The position numbers were made by a program, and so were the translations under genes. From Coniferiporia sulphurascens (taxonomy: Eukaryota > Basidiomycota > Agaricomycetes > Hymenochaetales > Hymenochaetaceae), in NCBI GenBank assembly GCA_002794785.1, contig NBBA01000009.1, positions 1,178,001 to 1,242,000 of the forward strand: a stretch of DNA of 64,000 nt. The letters are read 5' to 3'. A model generated the notes under the pieces. It was not told where the DNA came from and ran no database searches. It saw nothing but the letters and a program-made list of their open reading frames with translations. Positions 11,717 through 21,993 of this stretch are shown here, in pieces (the stretch's first letter is position 1; each line of letters begins with the position of its first letter).

Positions 11717-13458
11717 TCAAAAAACACCTTTCGCCACGAGCTCACTGATAGCCGCATCCACATCGGCTTGTATATCGTGGTGCCACACTTCTTCCCACAT
11801 GCCTTTCACATACCCCTTCACGTCCGCTTGTACACCCTCAGAACTGGGTCCGCTTGGGCCAAAACCATCGTAAATGTCACCTGACTTTGTGCTTCCAATG
11901 AGGGTTGCGTTTGCCCGAGGCCGGCGAATGGCATCGTACGTCCTCAAGATGGACTGTTACGTGTCCCCTCCCTGTCAATCCAACAGGAAGGGATGAATAA
12001 GCGACTTACCTCGACATTATCCCTCGTTGCCTTCGGGTGTCCGAGCAACCCCACAAGCATCAGCGAATCTTCTAGTGCCTGACTAGCGCCCGAACCGAGG
12101 TGCGGCAGCATTCCGTGCGCCGCATCCCCGACCAATGCTACGCGTCCTCGCACGTATGTTGTAAGTGGCGGGTCCATGGCGTGGATTGCCCACACGCTAG
12201 GGGACTCGATGCAGCCCAGTAGGAGTAACGCGTCGCGCCCAAACCCTGCGTACTCTGCAACCAACTCAGATGTGGTTCGCGGGGTGACCCACGGTTGCCC
12301 TGGAGCAAGGGGTCGCGCACCCCAGGGGTATGAGCGATCGCACACGAAGGCGACGACATTAATCTAGTAAGGAGTCAGGACAGTGGTGACCAAACACATT
12401 AGCCCAAGCTGGTCACGTACCACTGTCCCATCTTTGATCGGGAAAGTAATGATATGCTGTCAAAGATAAATTATTTGTACTGTTTCCGGGCAGTCAGCCT
12501 CAAAAAGTCTCAAACCTTTCCGATCCCAGTGAAGCAGACCACCCTTTCGTTCAATACCGTCTTCACGCCAAGGCTCTTTAGTTTCTCGTTCGGAACCAGT
12601 CCTCGATACGCATAAGTGTTAGTAAACACGGCGCCTAGGAGATGTGGATGTTCCCCATTTCCATTTCCATTTCCATTGGGCTGATTTCCCTGGCCTTCGG
12701 GAGCGAGAACGAATTGACGCACGCTGGAGCGAATTCCGTCCGCACCGAGGACTACGTCGGCTTCCACATTAGTCCCGTCTGCAAAGTTGACTTGGACACG
12801 AGATTCGGAAGAAGTCTTCACACTCGTGCATCGCTTGTTGAAGTGCGCCTTTCTTGAGTCAACCAGATGGACGAGCGCGTCTAAAAACGTAGCTCTGGAC
12901 ACATTAGAAGAGTGTATGGGTAAGTATCGTATTCAAGAAATGTATGGGACCGCTTGCCTGTGAATGCCTAATCCCGAATCTTCCGGATACAATGGATACT
13001 AATAAAAGTCAACTGATGCCCCAGTCCGCAAATAACACAGATATTTACGTCGTAAACTACCTCATGCTCTCCAAGACCCGATAGAAACAGGCACGAGCGA
13101 GGCTTGGGCTGCTCCGGCTTCACTTTGGCCACTACATCGTCCAGCATTTCAAGGTCTCTAAGAACGCGTAAAGCATTAGGACCTGAGGTTTACGCCGTGT
13201 ATATGAGTTATCAAATCGTACCGTCACCAAATTGGCACTTACCGAGGCCTACTCCTGCACCGATCTCGCCAAACTTCGGCTTCACAAGGCATTAGCTCAC
13301 TACCGGAAACATGACAACCACACATTGCTCACGGCACTCTCATAAATATCGACATCAACGCCAGCCTTCTGAAGCCCAGCAGCAGCCACAAGTCCACACA
13401 TGCCGCCTCCGACCACCGCTACCTTCAAATGTTTGAGGCTTTCCTGTCCAGTAGACAT
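11717..13458 (-). CDS. FAD-dependent aromatic-ring monooxygenase (salicylate hydroxylase-like), copy 2
   Basis: This is the paralogue of the gene at 9235-10965, with the same exon order and motifs: KVAVVGGGMCGLVAAAGLQK, FGEIGAGVGLGPNALRVLR, GADGIRSSVRQFVLAPEG, GDAAHGMLPHLGSGASQALED, and the end ISELVAKGVF. The start MSTGQESLKHLKVAVVGGG is chosen because it matches the start of copy 1; a longer frame upstream begins only at TTG. The copies differ at many positions. Copy 2 has a short NGNGNGNG expansion, replaces GAGAGQALEDALVLVR with GSGASQALEDSLMLVG, and carries three extra residues near the C-terminus. Both frames remain open, which suggests both copies were kept under selection, possibly for different substrates. 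Confidence 0.85.
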
Positions 13459-13888
13459 ACCTTGGACAGCTATAGGTAGCACCAACTGAGGGTCGATAAC
13501 AAGGGAGAAAGACAGCCCTTGGGATACGCAGACATCCTTTTTTAAACCAGAAGACCAGCTAAAATATCCCTTGAACTTTGCAGGGGTGGGAGAAACAGCA
13601 CCAGATGGCGTAAATCGGTTCTATAAATATGCGAGTATTTCAAGCCTTCGGATTAGGTCGATACTTTGTCGCTCTACAATAACCACAGCTGAAAATAGAG
13701 GAATTCTTGTGTGAAGTTCTTGTGTGAAGTTCATGCACGATTAGTCTTCCACTCGAGAATTTGGTAAATCCGGAGTGGTCTGTGCGGCTGACGAAGTGTC
13801 GTCTGTGTACGTAATATCACGTGACCTAAATTAGACTTGGGCGCGTCTTTCGAATAGCTTGGGAGTCCCGTCCACTACCTCAGCTTTC
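13459..13888. promoter_or_regulatory. Divergent promoter between monooxygenase copy 2 and RAD3
   Basis: These 430 bases separate divergent starts. A local direct repeat (GTGTGAAGTTCTTGTGTGAAGTTC) lies near 13707-13731, and a CACGTG-like E-box (TCACGTGA) at about 13817. A related GGCACGTGCA sits upstream of copy 1 near 11296. The shared E-box suggests a duplicated control element, which is inference only. Confidence 0.4.
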
Positions 13889-16800
13889 ATGAAGTTTCTC
13901 ATTGACGACCTACCGGTGGGTTTTTCCTCTATGACTTCCTTTAAGGGATCTGGAAACTCTACTAAGATGGACTGACAACTCGTACTGTGCATAAAGATAG
14001 TCTTCCCTTATGACCGAATTTATCCAGGTGGGGGCAGGTCATTTGCCTAATAACGGCGCGATGAGTCCTGACTGCGCATGGTGACTTCCTAGAACAATAT
14101 CAGTATATGTGTGATCTCAAGCACACACTTGATGCCGCGGTTCGTTAACGTGCTAGGCAACTCCTTGTTTCTCGAAATTGACGCGACGAATTGTGGCAGG
14201 GGCACTGTGTGCTTGAGATGCCGTCCGGGACGGGTAAGACAGTATCGTTGCTGTCGTTGATTGTTTCGTATCAGCAGGTACGCCTTTCTCGTCTCCTTTG
14301 AATTTGCTCTTACCGACGATCTAACGACATTTTCAGTTCTACCCCACGAAAAGGAAGCTCGTGTATTGCTCTCGTACTGTGCCGGAAATTGAAAAAGCTC
14401 TCGCCGAATTAAAACGCCTCATGGAGTACCGGATACAATACGCGGAGACAGAAGCTGAGAAGGAGAAGGAAAGAAGTCTCACCGGGCTGGGACTGACAAG
14501 TCGGAAGAACCTCTGTTTACATCCTGAGGTGCGTGCGTGTCGCCCAGGCCTGAATTACCGTTCGCTCGACGACCAACACATGTATTGCTCTTCATTCAGG
14601 TATCGAAGGAGAAGAAGGGAACTGTAGTTGATGCAAGATGTCGGGACCTAACATCAGCCGCAGCCATGGAAAAGTCCCAGAGGGACCCCGGTTCCGTGCC
14701 GACCTGCTCTTTTCATGACGTGAGTCGATGCCTGGTTTCGTTAGGGTGAGTCCTGATGTGCTCAGCGCACAACAGGAGCTCGGACTACTTGAGCCTGGCA
14801 ACCTTATACCTCCTGGGATTCACACTCTGGCCGACGTACTGCAGTATGGACGTGATAAGGGCGTCTGTCCTTACTTCACAATACGTAGAATGGCAAGATA
14901 GCTTTCTTGTTTTCATCTTTAAACACATCTAACATTTTGTCCAGATGCCTTTCGTTGATATTATTATTTACTCGTTCCATTACCTTCTTGATCCTAAAGT
15001 AGCCGAGCAGGTCTCAAAAGACCTTTCAAAAGATGCCATAGTCGTATTCGACGAAGCACATAATATAGGTATGTTTTCGCATAACGTAACCGCCAAGAGA
15101 GAAACCTTAGATCTTGGACAGATAATGTTTGTCTCGAGTCACTGAGTATCGACTTGACTAGGCCAATGCTAGACTCGGCTGCCAGGAGTGTGACAAGGCT
15201 CGGCGACAAGATCGAGGAGTATGCCAAGCCAACTTATTTCGTTACCATCGACTAAGTCTTCATTAGAATCAAAATCACGGATGCTTCGCGGTTACAAGAC
15301 GAGTACGCTAAACTCGTGGAGGGTCTTCAAGAGGCGGACGAGGCTCGACAGGAAGATGCATTCATGGCGAACCCCGGTTCGTTATTTCCACCATATATGA
15401 AGTCACGTTTGGAAGCTTATCCAGCAAATTTTCAGTCCTTCCGGATGATCTATTGAAGGAAGCCGTCCCCGGGAATATCCGGAAAGCTGAACATTTCGTC
15501 TCTTTCTTGAAGCGATTCGTCGAATACCTAAAGACCCGAATGCGCGTTCTCCACGTCGTCGCAGAGACGCCCCTATCATTTCTCCAGCACTTAAAGGATA
15601 TAACGTTCATTGAGCGGCGGCCTTTACGGCAAGCAGACCCTTTTTCAATGTGCACTTCTGGTCCTGATGCCTTAAGGTTTTAGGTTTTGTGCAGAACGCC
15701 TACAGTCGCTAGTGCGGACATTGGAGCTTACAAATTTAGATGAATATGCTTCTTTGCAAAAAGTTGCAAACTTTGCCACCCTAGTTTCTACATACGAGAA
15801 AGGTGCGTATATTAATTAAGCTGGAGACCGGACATTGAGAGCTCTATGTGTAGGCTTTCTATTAATTCTTGAACCGTTCGAGACGGACAACGCAACGGTC
15901 CCAAACCCTATTTTCCACTTTACGTACGTACTTTTTTCCCTTCTTGACATTATTATCTTTACCGAGTCTTGCCTATCACGCAGTTGTCTCGACCCTTCAT
16001 TGGCCATAGCCCCTGTCTTTGAAAGGTTCAGCAGTGTCGTTATTACCTCCGGGACAATTTCACCGCTCGACATGTACCCAAAGATGTTACAATTCACCCC
16101 GGTAGTGCAAGAATCATACGCAATGACGTTAACGCGGAATTCATTCTTGCCCCTTGTAAGCCTAGTCGCTATGTGCGCAGGGCACGAAGTTGAATTTTGG
16201 GCGAATTGCAGGTTATCACCCGTGGTAGCGATCAGGTTGCCATTAGCTCCCGCTTCGAAGTGCGTAACGACCCGGCCGTAGTGCGTAACTTCGGGAGCAT
16301 ACTCGTTGAGTACAGTAAAATTGTGCCGGACGGTATCGCCGCGTTCTTCCCAAGTTATCTGTACATGGAGTCAATCGTCGCCGCGTGGAACGACATGGTA
16401 TGGCACTTACTAGATGAGATGGAGGAAGGTTGCGGTGGCTTAGCTGACACGGTTGTTTTCAAGGGAATTTTAAATGAAGTCTGGAAACACAAACTCATTT
16501 TCGTCGAGACCCCTGATGCGAACGAAACGAGCATAGCTTTGGAAAACTATCGAAGAGTAAACCTTCTCGCTATCTTTCGCTACTAAAGCGGAACTACAAG
16601 CTAACGGAGCACTTGTATTAGGCCTGCAATAATGGTCGGGGCGCCGTGTTGCTTTCCGTCGCCCGAGGTAAAGTCTCGGAAGGGATAGATTTTGATCATA
16701 ACTATGGCCGTGCCGTCATCATGTTTGGGTGAGCTGAAAAGCAAATCGATGTTCGCTTACCGTGAAATGACTTAATTCCATTTACAGCGTCCCGTACCAG

Positions 16801-17453
16801 TACACTGAAAGCCGGATCCTGAAGGTAGGGTTGTTCAACCGGTCACCCGTCCACCGCCGTCATCTACCTATCTGACACGTGCTCCTACAGGCACGCCTTG
16901 AGTACCTACGGGACGCATACCGCATACGTGAGTCGGAGTTCCTCGGATTTGACGCCATGCGCAATGCCGCCCAGTGTGTCGGGCGTGTTTTGCGTGGTAA
17001 GACGGACTGGGGGTTGATGGTGTTTGCGGACAAGGTAAGACTTGAACACTATCTACATTTCTACGCGAGGAATCATCCCGCTAATGTACAATGCGTATAA
17101 AGCGGTTTGCAAGAGCGGATAAACGTGCAAAGTTGCCACGCTGGATAAACCAGTACATCACCGAAACGGCATCGAATTTATCCACAGATATGGCGTTAGT
17201 GCTATCGAAGCTCTTCATGCGGCAGATCTCGCAGTCACATGCAGAGGACCAGACGGGTGTGTCGCTCTGGACCCTTGCGGACATTGAGAAAGCGCAGGCA
17301 AAACAACGCGCGCTCGAACTGCAGCGAGAGCAGGAGGCCGAACTCGCCGTGAAACAAGGCGCGGCTGACGCTCCCATGGATGTCGACGGGGATGAATATG
17401 GTGACGGGGGATTCAGCGATGGTATACTGGGGGAAGTGGATTTAGACGTGTAA
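13889..17453 (+). CDS. RAD3: RAD3/XPD 5'-3' DNA helicase of TFIIH
   Basis: XPD is the TFIIH helicase that opens DNA in nucleotide excision repair; it also supports transcription initiation. More than a dozen short exons assemble. They start with MKFLIDDLP and VFPYDRIYP, then [36 protein letters not shown] (Walker A), [48 protein letters not shown] and VVFDEAHNI (DEAH box). Next come [58 protein letters not shown] and [20 protein letters not shown]. The C-terminus is acidic, ending ILGEVDLDV. The 14893-14944 intron is GC-AG and is required to join RRM to MPFVD. The first exon is duplicated as a relic at 11376. No inactivating change was seen. Confidence 0.95.
14893..14944 (+). other. GC-AG intron in RAD3
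   Basis: The exon ends ...CGTAGAATG and the intron begins GCAAGATAG and ends TTTTGTCCAG. Removing it joins the conserved residues RRM and [11 protein letters not shown] in frame. No GT donor nearby would give this junction. Confidence 0.8.
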
Positions 17454-17673
17454 GATATACATTGGGAATCGATTGTTGAGAGAGGGTTGGATGACATGTG
17501 TATATGATAACTCCGTGAACACCACGGAATAAAATAAAAAGTGGAAAAGACACCCGAAAGCTTGTTCTTGTAACCGTTTCGATATCGTTGCTTGTGCCCC
17601 AGTCCACAGAGCATGTTCATCAAGGTCGTGGCGCAAATCGTGAGTTAACCTTTTGGCTATAAGCGTTGTAAGC

Positions 17674-18158
17674 TCAAGGCGGACAGTTTTGGCACTTCTG
17701 GTTCAACTGCTGAGTGACGACGCGCTCCGGCTGGCTGGAGACACACCCGTTGTGGGGGGAGGGGGTGAGAATACAACGTCGCGGCCGGGTTCGCGTGAGA
17801 CCAGGGGAACGCGGACGGACAGGGGCGGCGTGGAGAAGCAATGTCGATGCACACCAGGTCAGCCCCGAAGGATCGACAGTAGCACGCGGCTTGAGCAGTA
17901 AGAACACTCACCCGTACCACCTGTTGTGGGCGCAGCCAGGACAGACGGCGGGGTGCGCTTTGCTGTTGCCGCAGTCTGCGTCCATACAGTCAATCATGGT
18001 GTCCCCCGTGAACGTCCGGTGGTTGCATTTGGTGTTTAGCGTGTAGCGCAATATGCGGTGGCTGGGTGGGGACGACGATAAACATGGAACAGGGCGAGAA
18101 GATGAGCGGATGGCCGTGCCAGCCTCTCGTGCCCAATGTGCAGAATTGCTCACCACAT
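17674..18158 (-). CDS. Small Cys/His-rich protein of an Agaricomycete orphan family
   Basis: This gene is easy to miss. Three exons (18154-18158, 17912-18061, 17674-17734) with canonical GT-AG introns join in phase to 71 residues. The first coding exon is only five bases (ATG TG). The protein begins MCHRILRYTLNTKCNHRTF and continues with TMIDCMDADCGNSKAHPAVC, PGCAHNRWYG and QPERVVTQQLNQKCQNCPP. The pattern MC...C-x-H...IDC...C..S..H...C..C...C..C matches small proteins common in mushroom genomes with no assigned function. Conserved Cys and His could bind zinc. There is no signal peptide. The gene converges on RAD3 and stands at the edge of a gene-poor region. Confidence 0.7.
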
Positions 18159-20635
18159 AATTCCCACTTAATCGGAATGGAGAGCGGACTGGGGCTGGTT
18201 TAGGGACCAGGATCCAAAGTCCCCCCGAAGTAGGCAGGATCTGCGGCGGCGTGCAGAAAATGGCACCGAGATCGGCAGGGGCGGGGGAGACGAAATGGAC
18301 AGCGGCCGCTGAGGTCGGCGGAGGTAGGAATACAGGGAGGGGGGACAGTGCGCTTTAGGAGGCTGGGCTGTAGCACGGGTTGATTATTAACGTTTGTCTT
18401 CGATCAGGAAGGCTGTTGCCGCTGCGCGGTGCGTATTCAAATGCCACGACTCGCGACCCACTAGTGAAGACAAGGCACGCGCACTACGGACCGGTTGCAC
18501 TCACATCAATGAAGGCTTGGGACCTTGGCAAGCGAAAAGCCAAACTGCTGAAGGGAGAAGAAAGCCCGGGAGCCCGCAGAACGGAGATATGTGTAGGAGG
18601 GACGCTAGGCTGCTGCTGGTGCGAGGGTTTAGGGGGAAGGGGATCAGAGGGACTCCGGCTAGACCGGCCGCCAGTCATGCTTTTAGAGCACGCATTGGTT
18701 GTGCATAGTTTGGACAAAGGAATTTGCCGCAAGCGCAAAGTGGGGATGCTGGGACGGAGAGCAGGGTTCGGGGGCGGTTTGCGCACTGATCAAATCGCGC
18801 ACCGATCGGGCCTTAGCCTGGCCGTGATATCTTCTATTAGAAGCGCAGCACGCTGGCCGTTTTTAGTCGGAAGGAAGAAAGAAATTCTACGAGTACGTAG
18901 GTCCCCACCGTCCCCATCTTCCCTGGTTAGTGGCCATGCCTGACAACGGTCGGCTTCTCGGCGAAAAATTCAAAACGACATTAGAGGCGCCGATTTTCTG
19001 GCCTGTGCATATCAATTCAAGACGTTTTTGCTATCTTTCTTGTGTTGCCGAAGCACCCGTAATCACGGGGATGTGCAAGAGAACAAAGGCCAAATTGTGG
19101 TTTGCGGACTTCGACTTCTTGAGGATGTTTTATTATTGCACTGGCCAAGTGAGTATAAATGCGGGGTCAGGGGAAGGATGACATGATACCATTATACCAA
19201 ACACGCGAAAGGGCCCGGACTGACTAAGGCGTGAGCTGGAAACAACATGCTTCAGATAGATAGGTAGACAGGGGCATCGAGCGGCACTGGGGGGCGCACT
19301 CACGTCTGCTGCGAGGAGCCGGCTTCAACACATGCATGTTTGGAGAGCCGACGCCAGGGTTCGCTCCCGCTGCGGTAGGCCTGGGGTGGTATCCCGGGCG
19401 ACGAGGAGGAGCCAGATGAATGAAAAAAAGACTCGCCTGAAACTTTGTTCCTGCGGGCGGCGTCAAGGGCAGGAGGTGTTGTACCGAAAAAAAAGGGAAT
19501 AACCGACGAGCAACGGGGGTCGTCTGAGTGCCTGCGTTTCACCTCGATTATGTAAACGATAACAGGATCTGCAAACACGGTAGCGACAAGCGAAACTCGC
19601 ACTAAGGCACGACCATGGTTACAGGTTACAAGAGATATTCTCTTTCGCGCCCGAGAAAAGACGCTACAACGGGCGCTGCATACGAGATTGTGTTAGCCGG
19701 GGCTGTTTGCATGGTCTCTGGCAACAACTACCGAACCCAGTGCGGTTCCCGCTTACTTGCTATGGCAATTGCATTACCTGATTAAGCAACTGTGCAACTG
19801 TGCACCGCCACACACGCCGGCAGACGCTTAATCATAGTTAAAAGTTTACATAAATCCGTAACCATATATTTCCTTTGGGCTTATATGCGGCGCATGGCCC
19901 GCTTTACGTCTGCCGCTCCCGTCCACATGTTGTTATGCGCTCCGTTTCGCTTGCCTCGAGGCCTGGCCCCTGGTTCACAGATCCGATCTATTCTCTCCCG
20001 ATCATAGTCCAGGAGCGGCCCACAGTGGCCCCGGGTCATCTACGACAGTAGGGGCCGCACTGTGCCATTTGACGGTAGAGGGAAAAAGCGGCAAGTAAAA
20101 GGGGGAGGGACACCCAATTTAAATGGTACTTCGGGCGACCGCGGACAGTAGCTATACGCGGATTAATATCTTTCATAATAAAAATTTGGTAACGGTATAT
20201 GGTGAAATTAATGCTCAAGGGGCCTCAAGCCAATTGCGATCGTGAATTCCCCGGCTGCTGAATAGCGGGAAAGCGGCGCCGCCCACACGAACTTGTCCGT
20301 GCCATCCATGGCCAGACGCACCCGTGGCTTGCCGTCTGCTTCCGCACCCGTTTTCTGCCTAGCAGAGCAGCCGTGGCACACGGGCATGGTAAGGAGTAAG
20401 AGTTTCCCGCGAAGATCGTATTGGACGTTGAGAAAAAATAACACAAAGCAGACAAGTACTCGTGGTCACGCTTAAAGAGTAAAACCGATCATGCGGAAAT
20501 GAAATTCAGGAATTTATGGGAGGGTAAATAAAGTACAACGGCCGTGGTCGCCGAGTTCTGGTAATTGGATCTACTTTGGGTGTCGTTATCGCCTCACCGT
20601 AAAAAATCGGGGTTTTCTCTTTCAGCATCGATACG
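18159..20635. other. Gene-poor interval upstream of the small Cys/His gene
   Basis: In about 2.5 kb I recognise no protein family. Several open frames exist on both strands (for example minus 18484-18786 and 20208-20384), but they lack recognisable motifs, consistent splice sites or good starts. Donor-like GTGAGTGC strings on the minus strand near 18500 and 19300 could belong to 5' untranslated exons of the small Cys/His gene. No terminal repeats or transposase motifs were seen. Confidence 0.45.
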
Positions 20636-21993
20636 TTATGCACCCGACGCAACCGAACTTGCGGACTTGGTAATTTGCGTGAAGCAGACATCGAACCATT
20701 TGCGCTCTTTCGCAATCACTGGCTCCACAACGACCGGCTGCGCACTTAATGCCAGTGAAGCGACCCTTTGTCCTAGATCTGCAACATCGTCACGATCTTC
20801 TCGGGATACGACCGGTGGCGCCGCAAGGCCCAGAGAAGAAACTGTTCCCTGCATCTTGTTGACAGGAGTCATGAAGGACAACATCCGTTCCGAGACGGTC
20901 CCCGGTTCCTGGGGCACGTAGAGCGCGTTGACGAGGTCATCTGCGGCACTCAGGAGTGCGTCAGAGTGAAATAAAAGGTCGTCGAATGTGCTTGGAGGTA
21001 GGGAAGCGAATACCGAGGATAGCTCTAGAACGATCGAGGACATGCGCTTTAGCAACGCGTGCGTGAATTTCATTAAATGCTGGGCCTGAAAGAAGGACGT
21101 GATTGTGGTATTAGCTGGTTGGAACATCATTTCCGGAAGTAGGAAAGGACTCTGAGCAGAGGAAGATCGGAAAAAGACGAACGGATTTAAGGCGTGCTAG
21201 TTCCTCCTTGTTTGCCTTGACAGATTCTTTGTGAGATGCCGAGACGGCATCGAGCTCCCCCCAGTCATCATCGTCGTCCAAGGGATCCGATCCCCCTCCT
21301 TCATCCTCCCCCTCATCCCCATCCTCGTCTTCTTCTTCCTCCTCGAGCATCTCCTGCACCTCTTTTACACAATCATCCACTCCGCCTAGGACCCCATCCC
21401 ACCGCTTCTTCACTGCTTCTCGGTTTGAGCTCGACAAATTCCGCGCACGGTCTATCGCCTCGTGCACGGCGCCAGTCCTCACTAGATAAGCTTCCCCGGT
21501 TCCACGGGTGGGTCTGGCCCCTGGGGTCTGCGCGTCGGCTGCATATACTCCAAGGAGCGTCTCTAAAGCGTGTACGACCCCTTCCGCTGCCCAGCGCACC
21601 TCGCGGACAAGGGCAGCACCATTTGAAGCACCGTCCATGCCACACGCACACGACACGAGTGCATCTGTGTGCGCTGCAAGCTCCCTTGCAGGGGTGATGA
21701 CGGCACGATATGTTGGGCTGGACGGCTTAAGGGCGATCGCAAGCTTGGTTACGTTTTGGTAGAGCAGAGAGAGCAACGATGCGAAGTCCTTGAGTCGGAT
21801 GTCTATGGACGTGTCAACGCCGACGCCTGAAGGCTGTGTGCTTGTAGTCGAGTCCGCTAGCGCCTTGATTGCAGCGGAGCATGTTTGCGACGCAAGCTGC
21901 AAAACGGCGAGAGCTGCGCTAGATAAGCGGATTAATAGTGGGAAAAAAGCGCGGGGGTGTTCGATACGGCGAACCTTTCTCCTTGTCGGACAT
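20636..21993 (-). CDS. GCIP-family protein (Grap2 and cyclin-D-interacting protein-like)
   Basis: This is similar to the GCIP/CCNDBP1 family (PF13324), helical proteins linked to cell-cycle and transcription control in animals; the fungal role is unclear. The start MSDKEK at 21993 splices (donor G|GTTCGC, acceptor CGCAG) in phase to ALAVLQLASQTCSAAIKAL. Helical segments follow, including TYRAVITPARELAAHTDALV and AEGVVHALETLLGVY. A long acidic run (EEEEEDEDGDEGEDEGGG, then DDDDDWGELD) follows. The last exon holds HLMKFTHALLKRMSSIVLEL and ends TKSASSVASGA. Three exons are visible. Family identity rests on domain pattern and acidic centre, so moderate confidence. Confidence 0.7.

Larger units (their letters stand above)
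11545..13950. repeat. Tandem duplication, unit 2 (monooxygenase copy 2 plus intact RAD3 5' end)
   Basis: This is the partner of unit 1. It contains the same flank, monooxygenase copy 2, promoter, and the first exon of the complete RAD3 gene. The right edge is placed just after the RAD3 first exon because similarity fades there. Limits were set by eye and may be off by 100 bases or more. Confidence 0.7.

Noticed and set aside
21236..21697. Plus-strand 153-codon Pro/His/Arg-rich frame
   Set aside because: It is antisense to the acidic region of the GCIP-like gene; GA-rich coding sequence produces such shadow frames.
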